Shown one piece after another: positions 7,531 to 13,342 of a stretch of 27,707 bases of DNA (position 1 is its first letter; each line of letters starts with the position of its first letter). The stretch lies in the NCBI GenBank assembly GCA_900547615.1, contig URHH01000026.1, forward strand, positions 1-27,707, read 5' to 3'. Both the position numbers and the translations under genes were made by a program. The notes under the pieces were generated by a model, which had not been told where the DNA came from, did no database searches, and saw only the letters and a program-made list of their open reading frames with translations. The stretch comes from an uncultured Blautia sp. Lineage in GTDB: Bacteria; Bacillota; Clostridia; Lachnospirales; Lachnospiraceae.

Positions 7531-8218
7531 CGTAATGATGAATAACCTTCCTGGCAAGATGGTATTGTTCCAGATTCATGGAAATTTTTCCTTTCCGGAG
7601 AGAAACCACACCATCTTCCAGGAGTTTTTTTATAGTGCGGTTTATGGTTTTTACAGTAATGCCGCATTCCTCATAAAGCTCCTGTCTTGTTTTCCGTATA
7701 AGGATTTCTTTTGTGTCGGAAATATTCATGGAATCCGCCTGTTTTAAAATATAGTCAAGAAGGATAAAATGCGGCGGATAAAAAAGCCGTGCGCCCCGAT
7801 TATAGGAAGAACGGTAAAGTTTATATGCAATTTTGTGAGAGACAAGCTGGAGAAAATGAATGTCTTTTTTGATCCACTCTTCAAAGTCTTTTCTGGAAAA
7901 ATAAATGACCGTTGTTTCTGTCAGGGTTTCGATGGTGACAGAAGTTTTTTCCATGCCTGCAAGAATCGTCACTTCACCTACAAAGTCAATTGGCTCATTT
8001 TTTTCAATCATATAGACGTTTCCGTTTTCAAATTCATTGATGACTCTGTGTTCTCCTTTTGCAATAATCCCAAAAGAGGTAAGAGGATAATCTTTCTGAT
8101 GGATAATCGTTCCCGGAGGATAGACGCGAATGGTATGGCGTTTATAGAGTTCTTCCGGCATATAACGAATATAGTTTTCAAGCTCCGGCACTTCTTTTAA
8201 TAAATCTTCTAACCGCAT
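7514..8218 (-). CDS. Crp/Fnr family transcription regulator
   Basis: A 234-residue regulator. The N-terminal cyclic-nucleotide-binding-type beta barrel covers about residues 20-125 (PPGTIIHQKDYP, then FVGEVTILAGM). A dimer helix follows, and a winged helix-turn-helix lies near 165-210 (TRQELYEECGITVKTINRTI, then GVVSLRKGK). There is no N-terminal cysteine cluster of the Fnr iron-sulfur type. An AGGAGGAAA site precedes the ATG. The gene is divergent from the DUF3100 cassette with 163 bases between start codons, so it is the obvious candidate regulator. Its ligand is unknown. Confidence 0.88.
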   Translation of the reverse strand: MRLEDLLKEVPELENYIRYMPEELYKRHTIRVYPPGTIIHQKDYPLTSFGIIAKGEHRVINEFENGNVYMIEKNEPIDFVGEVTILAGMEKTSVTIETLTETTVIYFSRKDFEEWIKKDIHFLQLVSHKIAYKLYRSSYNRGARLFYPPHFILLDYILKQADSMNISDTKEILIRKTRQELYEECGITVKTINRTIKKLLEDGVVSLRKGKISMNLEQYHLARKVIHHYVRGNP

Positions 8219-8248
8219 AGGAATTTCCTCCTCTGTATGTCTGGTTCC

Positions 8249-8257
8249 AGTATACCA
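8249..8257 (-). promoter_or_regulatory. Extended -10 promoter of the Crp/Fnr gene
   Basis: On the minus strand TGGTATACT gives an extended -10 (TGn plus TATACT). No good -35 is seen 17 bp upstream. An AT-rich inverted repeat CATATA/TATATG (8256-8261, 8275-8280) covers the upstream side and could be an autoregulatory site; this is only suggestive. Confidence 0.45.
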
Positions 8258-8280
8258 TATAAATTTTATTTTCGTATATG

Positions 8281-8336
8281 AAAAAAGGGAAAAAAGCCCA
8301 TTTGTCCTTTTTTGAAAATTCGGTTTTCTGTAAAAT
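8281..8336 (+). promoter_or_regulatory. Candidate promoter/operator of the DUF3100 cassette
   Basis: A -10-like TAAAAT (8331-8336) has only a poor -35 (TTTTTT at 8308-8313), as expected for an activator-dependent promoter. Upstream is an inverted repeat AAAAAAGG/CCTTTTTT (8281-8288, 8306-8313), centred near 8297 and about 46 bp before the presumed start site, close to where a Crp-type activator often binds. GGG/CCC half-sites sit inside it. The site does not match Fnr or Crp consensus. Confidence 0.3.
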
Positions 8337-8381
8337 AGAAGCAGAAAAACAAAAACTTTTCAGAGACGAAGGAGGAAACAA

Positions 8382-9218
8382 ATGGGTAAGTACACATATC
8401 CATCACTGAAAGAGCGGATTCGCACAGAATACAAAATTTATATTCTGGCATTTCTGTTTATTTTGGCAGCAGATTCTATTGGACAGGTTCAGATTCCGCT
8501 GGGACCGGGAAAATTTATTTTATTTCCGATTTTTTATTCTTTGCTGCTTGGTATCGTATCCGGTCCGGAGCTTACAAAAATTGTAAAAACAAAAGAAGTA
8601 AAAGCTGCCTCAAAGCTTGTAATCGTGGCAATCTGTCCGTTTATTGCAAAGCTTGGAATTAATGCGGGAGCAAGTATAGAAGTAGTCCTCTCGGCAGGAC
8701 CGGCGCTTCTTTTACAGGAATTTGGAAACCTGGGAACTATTTTTCTTGCAATGCCCCTGGCACTTCTTCTTGGGTTAAAGAGGGAAGCAATCGGAGCAAC
8801 CCATTCCATTAACAGGGAGACGAATCTTGCACTTATTACCGATATGTATGGCCCGGAGTCTCCGGAGGCAAGAGGAAGCCTTTCTATTTACATAGTAGGA
8901 GGTATGGTTGGAACAATTTACTTTGGATTTATGGTATCAGTAGTTGCGCTTACTGGGATTTTTCACCCTTATGCACTGGGAATGGCGTCTGGTGTAGGCG
9001 CAGGTATTATGATGGCAAGTGCAACGGCGTCTCTTGCTGAAATTTATCCGGCAATGGCGGACGAGATTTCAGCTCTTGCAAGTGCAAGTGAAACTATATC
9101 CGGAATTGATGGAATTTATATGGCGATTTTTATTGGCATCCCTCTTTGTAATTTTCTTTATAAAAAATTGGAACCAAAGATTGGAAGATTTTCAGACAGA
9201 AAGGAGAAAAAAGCATGA
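8382..9218 (+). CDS. DUF3100 family membrane protein, putative transporter
   Basis: A 278-residue integral membrane protein with about eight hydrophobic segments. I place it in DUF3100 by its overall pattern: an N-terminal ADSIGQVQIPLGPG segment, FPIFYSLLLG, and a conserved central ATHSINRETNLALITD loop. Nobody has assigned the family a substrate as far as I know; a permease role is inferred from its topology and from the catabolic-type enzyme two genes on. Strong AAGGAGG before the ATG. Its stop overlaps the start of the next membrane gene (ATGA), so the two products are probably made in equal amounts and may form a complex. Confidence 0.8.
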   Translation: MGKYTYPSLKERIRTEYKIYILAFLFILAADSIGQVQIPLGPGKFILFPIFYSLLLGIVSGPELTKIVKTKEVKAASKLVIVAICPFIAKLGINAGASIEVVLSAGPALLLQEFGNLGTIFLAMPLALLLGLKREAIGATHSINRETNLALITDMYGPESPEARGSLSIYIVGGMVGTIYFGFMVSVVALTGIFHPYALGMASGVGAGIMMASATASLAEIYPAMADEISALASASETISGIDGIYMAIFIGIPLCNFLYKKLEPKIGRFSDRKEKKA

Positions 9219-9661
9219 GATATATAGAATGGATTTTTTTATTTGTTTTATCAGGGCTTGGAATCGGACTTGCCAATTTTGTGGGTTTTGAAGTAGGGTT
9301 TGCGGAATCTCTTCCGGGTATTTTACTGCTTCTTGGAATCTCTCTGGCAGGTGTTGTGGCAAGCCGGCTTATTCCTTTAAAACTGCCGGTTGTGGCATAT
9401 GTGTCTGTTATCGGGCTTCTGGCAGCATCGCCTCTCTGTCCTGCAAGAGAGTTTGTCATTGAGGCGGCGGGAAAAATTAATTTCACAGCTCCTCTTACTA
9501 TGGTAGGCGCGTATGCGGGAATTTCCATCGGGGATCAGGTAAGAACATTTTTAAAGCAGGGCTGGAAGATGATTCTGATTGGTATTTTTGTTATGACAGG
9601 AACATTTATCTGTTCTGCAGCTGTGTCACAGATTGTGATGCAGATTACAGGAACGATTTAA
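9215..9661 (+). CDS. Small membrane protein, likely partner of the DUF3100 protein
   Basis: A 148-residue protein with four to five membrane segments, about residues 3-22, 28-50, 54-72, 90-105 and 115-138. There is a conserved-looking NFTAPLTMVGAYAGISIGDQ stretch near 90-109 that resembles a re-entrant or helix-break region. I cannot name its family. Start ATG overlaps the stop of the DUF3100 gene, and the aminohydrolase starts 12 bases downstream. The tight coupling suggests a two-component permease. Confidence 0.75.
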   Translation: MRYIEWIFLFVLSGLGIGLANFVGFEVGFAESLPGILLLLGISLAGVVASRLIPLKLPVVAYVSVIGLLAASPLCPAREFVIEAAGKINFTAPLTMVGAYAGISIGDQVRTFLKQGWKMILIGIFVMTGTFICSAAVSQIVMQITGTI

Positions 9662-9673
9662 GGAGGTTTTGAT

Positions 9674-10984
9674 ATGGAAAACAGCCTGGCAGTATATGAT
9701 GTGTCGGTTCTTATGCCGGATATGAGCGTTTCTTTTCATCAGACCGTAGAAGTGAGGGAGGACAGGATTGTTTCTGTCCGCCCTTATAAACCGGAAGACC
9801 GGAAGAATAAATATGAAAAAGAGCTGGAAGGCAGGGGAAAGCTTCTCATGCCGGGACTCTGCGACTGCCATATGCACACGGGGCAGCAGCTTTTAAAAGG
9901 AAAAATCCTGGACGAGCTGCCTATGATATGGACCAGGATCATGCTTCCTTTTGAGAGTACACTGACTCCTGAAAAAATGGAATTAAGTGCGATGCTGGCG
10001 GCAGTGGAGATGATAAAATCCGGTACAACCGCTTTTGCAGATGCGGGAAGTTATTTTATGGAAAGCGCAGCTTCTGTATATGAAAAGACAGGCCTTCGCG
10101 GTGTTCTCTCTGCCTCAACAATGGACGATGAAAAGCTTCCGGCATCTATCCGCCACACGGCAGACGAAACTCTGGAACAGACAGAGAGACTGTATGAGAG
10201 GTTTCACGGAAAAGGAAATTTAAAGGTGGCATATTCTCTCCGGTCACTCATCTCCTGTTCAGAAGAGCTGATTTTAAAGGTTTCAGAGAGAGCAAAAGAA
10301 AAAGGAGCGCTTCTGCAGGCGCACATGAACGAGTACCCAAATGAGATAAACTTTTTTCTGGAAAAGAAGCAGCTCCGTCCATTTGCTTATCTGGAAAAGC
10401 TGGGAGTGCTGGATTCGCGTTTTATTGGCAGTCACAGTATTCTTCTTTCCGAGAAGGAAAAGGATATTTTAAAAAAATACGATGTAAAAGTATGCCATTG
10501 TCCGTTCAGCAACTGCGGAAAGGGAATTCCGGATACACCTGCGCTTTTGCAGAGGGGAATTTCCACAGGTCTTGGAACAGACGGCGCGGCTCACGGAGGC
10601 TTAAGCCTGTGGAATGAAATGAAAATTTTCCGTTCTGTGATGAATGTGGGAAGAGGTGTTTTGATTAATGAGCCGGCTTTGATGCCCGCAAAAGAAATCC
10701 TGAAAATGGCGACAAAATCAGGGTATGAAGTAATAGGAGAAGACGGGGGAAGCATAGAACCGGGAAAAAAAGCGGACTTTATTACGATAAATATGATGCA
10801 GCCGCATCTTTATCCAACGGAAAATCCGGTAAATACGCTTTTGGAATGTGTGACCGCAGGAGATGTATGTGACAGTGTGGTAAACGGAAAAATTCTTATG
10901 CGCGACAGAAAGCTTCAGACTATTGATGAGATGGAAGTGATGGAAAAAGCAAAAGAATACATGGAAAGGCAGGAAAAAATATGA
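9674..10984 (+). CDS. Amidohydrolase, TrzN/MtaD-like aminohydrolase family
   Basis: A 436-residue cytosolic metal-dependent hydrolase of the amidohydrolase superfamily (subtype III, with chlorohydrolases and SAH/MTA deaminases). Visible metal and catalytic residues are His66-x-His68 (CHMHTG), His217 and Glu220 (AHMNE), His254 (GSHS) and Asp303 (GTDGAAHGG). The beta-sandwich domain is formed by the N-terminal 60 residues and the C-terminal GSIEPGKKADF strand. This family releases ammonia or chloride from purine- or triazine-like rings; the usual HTH of SAH deaminases is HMH here. Good AAGGAGG upstream. Its place between permease-like genes suggests it acts on the imported compound. Substrate not predictable. 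Confidence 0.85.
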   Translation: MENSLAVYDVSVLMPDMSVSFHQTVEVREDRIVSVRPYKPEDRKNKYEKELEGRGKLLMPGLCDCHMHTGQQLLKGKILDELPMIWTRIMLPFESTLTPEKMELSAMLAAVEMIKSGTTAFADAGSYFMESAASVYEKTGLRGVLSASTMDDEKLPASIRHTADETLEQTERLYERFHGKGNLKVAYSLRSLISCSEELILKVSERAKEKGALLQAHMNEYPNEINFFLEKKQLRPFAYLEKLGVLDSRFIGSHSILLSEKEKDILKKYDVKVCHCPFSNCGKGIPDTPALLQRGISTGLGTDGAAHGGLSLWNEMKIFRSVMNVGRGVLINEPALMPAKEILKMATKSGYEVIGEDGGSIEPGKKADFITINMMQPHLYPTENPVNTLLECVTAGDVCDSVVNGKILMRDRKLQTIDEMEVMEKAKEYMERQEKI

Positions 10985-11724
10985 CATTGTTTTTGATGGG
11001 AGTTGTAAATCTTCTCGTGGGTGTCTGTGTGGGACTTACGGGGATTGCAGGATTTCTTTTGCCTATGTTCTATACGGGCTTTCTGGATATGCCCTCATCA
11101 GAGGCTCTGGCGCTGAGCTTTGCAGCGTTTCTTGTTTCCGGTGCGGCCGGCTCTGTGAATTATTATAAAAGCGGAAATCTGGATTTAAAAGCGGCAGGCA
11201 TTCTTTCAGCAGGAAGCTTTGCAGGAGCAGTGGCAGGTGTAAAATTAAACCTTCTGATTCCGGAAGAAACCGTAAAAACAATGTTATACCTTGTTGTCCT
11301 TTTATCCGGAATTTCCATTCTTCTCAGAAAAGAGAAAAAAGAGGAGAAAGAAAAAAAAGAGAGAAAAAGTACGTGGCTTTATCTTGCTCTTGGCGTTGTG
11401 ACAGGGGCGGTATGTGCGGCGTCCGGAGCAGGCGGACCTGTTCTTGTAATGCCGCTTCTTACCCTGATTGGTTTTCCGGCACATATGGCAGTGGGAATTT
11501 CTCTTTTTGATTCTATTTTTATAGCAATGCCTGCGGCGGCAGGGTATCTTTGCCATGTTTCTTCTAATAAAGAAATATTTTTTATCCTGCCTGTCGTTTT
11601 AATTGCACATGGGATTGGGGTAATATTTGGAAGCAAAAATGCAACGAAGATTGATCAGAAGCTGTTAAAAAGAATTGTGGCAGTGGCGTCTATCGTAATT
11701 GCAGGGATAAAACTGATCTTATAA
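10981..11724 (+). CDS. TauE/SafE family permease
   Basis: A 247-residue membrane protein with about eight helices in two homologous halves. Each half begins with the small-residue-rich TauE/SafE pattern: LTGIAGFLLPMFY near residue 19, and AASGAGGPVLVMPLLTLIG near 145. A charged loop rich in Glu and Lys joins the halves (about 113-130). Family members export sulfite, sulfoacetate or related anions, and many have no known substrate. The start overlaps the stop of the aminohydrolase (ATGA). The 3' end abuts the truncated cotJC on the other strand. Confidence 0.85.
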   Translation: MTLFLMGVVNLLVGVCVGLTGIAGFLLPMFYTGFLDMPSSEALALSFAAFLVSGAAGSVNYYKSGNLDLKAAGILSAGSFAGAVAGVKLNLLIPEETVKTMLYLVVLLSGISILLRKEKKEEKEKKERKSTWLYLALGVVTGAVCAASGAGGPVLVMPLLTLIGFPAHMAVGISLFDSIFIAMPAAAGYLCHVSSNKEIFFILPVVLIAHGIGVIFGSKNATKIDQKLLKRIVAVASIVIAGIKLIL

Positions 11725-11736
11725 AGTTTATGTCTT

Positions 11737-11841
11737 TCAGACATTTGCTCCACCGTACTGACTCATAATAAACTGTGCCAGTTTTGCATTTGGCTGGGTA
11801 ATATTCACAGGATATTGTAATCTTTTTTCATAATTCCACAT
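11737..11841 (-). pseudogene. cotJC: cotJC remnant, first 34 codons
   Basis: Starting 3 bases after cotJB stops, this frame encodes 34 residues beginning MWNYEKRLQYPVNI and ending SQYGGANV before TGA. The N-terminus is that of spore coat protein CotJC, which in B. subtilis opens with a near-identical MW-YEKKLQYPV and continues past QYGG for roughly another 150 residues as a ferritin-like manganese-catalase domain. None of that domain is present; the downstream DNA is the 3' end of the TauE gene on the opposite strand. A 6-bp hairpin ATGTCT/AGACAT spans the stop. It looks like a 3' truncation caused by deletion or rearrangement. Confidence 0.8.
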
Positions 11842-11844
11842 AGA

Positions 11845-12129
11845 TTATCTGCAACCTCCTTCCTGTTCCCACGGAAATGGCTGTATTGTCCAGTTCCACA
11901 TATCCTCCCGGCTGCAGGCAGCGGTATCGATGGTGAGAGGACCGAAGGAGGAAGCATATTCTTTAAGAAGGCGGTTTCGCTCCTCGCTTACTTCCTGGAA
12001 AAAAGCGAGTGCTTTTTCATCGCATGGATGGGTATCAAGAAAAAGGTGAATATCGTTGACTGCGAAGCTGACTTCATTGAGACGTTTTAAAAGTCCGGCT
12101 TTTGTCATAGAGGGATTACAGTTACTCAT
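11845..12129 (-). CDS. cotJB: Spore coat protein CotJB
   Basis: A 94-residue protein with the CotJB pattern: helical LLKRLNEVSFAVNDIHLFLDTHPCDEKA at the N-terminal side, and the aromatic C-terminal motif WNWTIQPFPWEQEGGC. The start at 12129 is the ATG that overlaps the cotJA stop (ATGA); an upstream in-frame extension lies within cotJA and is rejected. CotJA, CotJB and CotJC belong to one forespore-surface coat assembly in Bacillus, made in the mother cell under sigma-E. Here the third member is truncated. Confidence 0.92.
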   Translation of the reverse strand: MSNCNPSMTKAGLLKRLNEVSFAVNDIHLFLDTHPCDEKALAFFQEVSEERNRLLKEYASSFGPLTIDTAACSREDMWNWTIQPFPWEQEGGCR

Positions 12130-12452
12130 CGGCACATACCTCTCTTTCCGCAGAATGGTTTGCACAGTACGGGGAAGATGGTTCCCGCAGAGAGCGCGCG
12201 ATCAAGAGGAAACGTGTCGCCGAAGGTCTGGCAGGGCACGTACGCCATAGCCGGCTCCAGATGTGCAAGATGAGAATACATTTCCGCATCATAAGAAGGG
12301 GCACCGGGCATCTTGCAGTTACATTGCGGCACGTTCCTGCATGGACAGGAAGCAGATGCCGGGTCCCTCATCTGGGGAAAATCCTGCCGCATCATACCGC
12401 AGGTGCGGTTATATGGACGGCAGCAGGAAGTGTTCATTTTATATCGTTCCAT
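12126..12452 (-). CDS. cotJA: Spore coat associated protein CotJA, cysteine-rich
   Basis: A 108-residue protein. The C-terminal half has the CotJA motif AMAYVPxQ, then ALSAGTIFPVLCKPFCG. The N-terminal half is longer than in B. subtilis CotJA (82 residues) and is rich in Cys and Pro. I count 11 cysteines in all, including CC, CPC and CNC clusters. The ATG at 12452 has GAAAGGG 8 bases upstream; a TTG two codons earlier is less likely. First gene of the cotJ operon. Cysteine clusters may support disulfide cross-linking or metal binding in the coat (inference). Confidence 0.9.
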   Translation of the reverse strand: MERYKMNTSCCRPYNRTCGMMRQDFPQMRDPASASCPCRNVPQCNCKMPGAPSYDAEMYSHLAHLEPAMAYVPCQTFGDTFPLDRALSAGTIFPVLCKPFCGKRGMCR

Positions 12453-12481
12453 GAACAAACCCTTTCTTTTTTTGACTTACA

Positions 12482-13120
12482 CTATATTGTATGACCGGTC
12501 TTTGAAATGGTGTTGCCGGGGTCTTCGGAAAAGCTCTCCAGAATGCGGTCAATGGATTTGTGGAGATAGGGCTTGTATTCTTCCAGAGAAACCGGTTGCT
12601 GATAAAGAATACAGCTATAGCAGGTCGCTCCGACCAGTTCAATAATGGTAAAAAGCATAAGTTCAGGATTTTTGTAGGTTACGTTGCTTTTGGCAAGAAG
12701 CTGGAGATAGGAATCATAAAAATGATAATCCTCGTCCGGCATTTTTTCTTCAAAAGCGTCCTTAAATACGCCCCATGCCAGATTTTTGGCAATAAAAAGA
12801 AGGAGCGAGTGATTTTTTGACAAAACGTCCAATATATAATCAATAATAAAATGGAGCTGTTCCTCGAAAGAGTGCAGCTCTGTTTTTTTCAGCGCCTCAT
12901 GTGCCTGAAAGAAAAGTTCGCAGGTTTTATGGGAGATCAGTTTGTTTCTAATATCGTATTTATCTTGAAAATATAAATAAAAAGTTCCCTTTGCAACGCC
13001 TGCTTTTGCCACAATATCGGATATGGTAGTTTTTGCAAGCCCTTTCGTTGTAAAAAGCTCGAAAGCGGTATTATAAAGAGCTTCTTTTTTTCTTTTCTTA
13101 TTTGCTTCTAATTTTCCCAT
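12482..13120 (-). CDS. TetR/AcrR family repressor of the MMPL export operon
   Basis: A 212-residue repressor. The N-terminal helix-turn-helix domain (about residues 10-55) has the classical TetR pattern: AFELFTTKGLAKTTISDIVAKAGV, then GTFYLYFQDK. The C-terminal helical domain would bind the inducer. The start at 13120 is chosen because AAGGGAGG lies 7 bases upstream; the frame could extend 8 codons further but without a ribosome site. It is divergent from the MMPL gene, and the intergenic region holds three matching palindromes, one overlapping each promoter. Autoregulation and repression of the exporter are therefore likely. Confidence 0.9.
   Translation of the reverse strand: MGKLEANKKRKKEALYNTAFELFTTKGLAKTTISDIVAKAGVAKGTFYLYFQDKYDIRNKLISHKTCELFFQAHEALKKTELHSFEEQLHFIIDYILDVLSKNHSLLLFIAKNLAWGVFKDAFEEKMPDEDYHFYDSYLQLLAKSNVTYKNPELMLFTIIELVGATCYSCILYQQPVSLEEYKPYLHKSIDRILESFSEDPGNTISKTGHTI
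12486..12493 (-). promoter_or_regulatory. Candidate sigma-E -10 box for cotJ
   Basis: On the minus strand CATACAAT matches the sigma-E -10 consensus (CATACAnT) exactly, 33 bases before the cotJA start codon. It lies inside the last codons of the tetR gene. The matching -35 (ATATT-like) is not convincing. The cotJ operon is sigma-E-dependent in Bacillus, which supports the call. Confidence 0.45.
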
Positions 13121-13144
13121 ATGGAAACCTCCCTTACCTTTCAT

Positions 13145-13172
13145 ATTGTAAACAAAAGTGACTGAAAGTCAA
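13145..13172 (-). promoter_or_regulatory. Promoter of the tetR gene
   Basis: On the minus strand TTGACT (13172-13167), a 16-bp spacer, TACAAT (13150-13145). Operator 1 (13159-13171) covers the -35 and part of the spacer. Confidence 0.65.
13159..13171. promoter_or_regulatory. TetR operator 1 (TGACT-GAA-AGTCA)
   Basis: A perfect 5-bp inverted repeat around a 3-bp centre. The 17-mer at 13157-13173 shares the frame A-n-TGAC-Y-NNN-R-GTCAAT with operator 2 and with the reverse complement of operator 3. It overlaps the tetR -35. Confidence 0.7.
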
Positions 13173-13207
13173 TATGCCATATGACAAAAAAATAACTGTT
13201 TTAAAAA

Positions 13208-13220
13208 TGACCATAGGTCA
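13208..13220. promoter_or_regulatory. TetR operator 2 (TGACC-ATA-GGTCA)
   Basis: A perfect 5-bp inverted repeat in the middle of the intergenic region. Its centre (13214) is exactly 49 bp from the centres of operators 1 (13165) and 3 (13263). Confidence 0.68.
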
Positions 13221-13255
13221 ATTTGTGGAAAATGTGTGAAATTTGAAAAACAATA

Positions 13256-13284
13256 TTGACTGTTGGTCATTTTTGAAGTATAAC
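13256..13284 (+). promoter_or_regulatory. Promoter of the MMPL/heptad-repeat operon
   Basis: TTGACT (13256-13261), a 17-bp spacer, TATAAC (13279-13284). The -35 is buried in operator 3. The leader to the start codon is about 50 bases. Confidence 0.75.
13257..13269. promoter_or_regulatory. TetR operator 3 (TGACT-GTT-GGTCA)
   Basis: The same palindrome with one mismatched pair. It overlaps the -35 of the MMPL promoter, so binding would block RNA polymerase. Confidence 0.7.
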
Positions 13285-13342
13285 ATTTCATGACAAGAAT
13301 ACACTTATAAATAAAAGACGGACAGGAAAGAAGGAATAAGGA

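Noticed and set aside
11725..11750. A terminator between the TauE gene and cotJC
   Set aside because: The hairpin has a 6-bp stem and lacks a T run on both strands.
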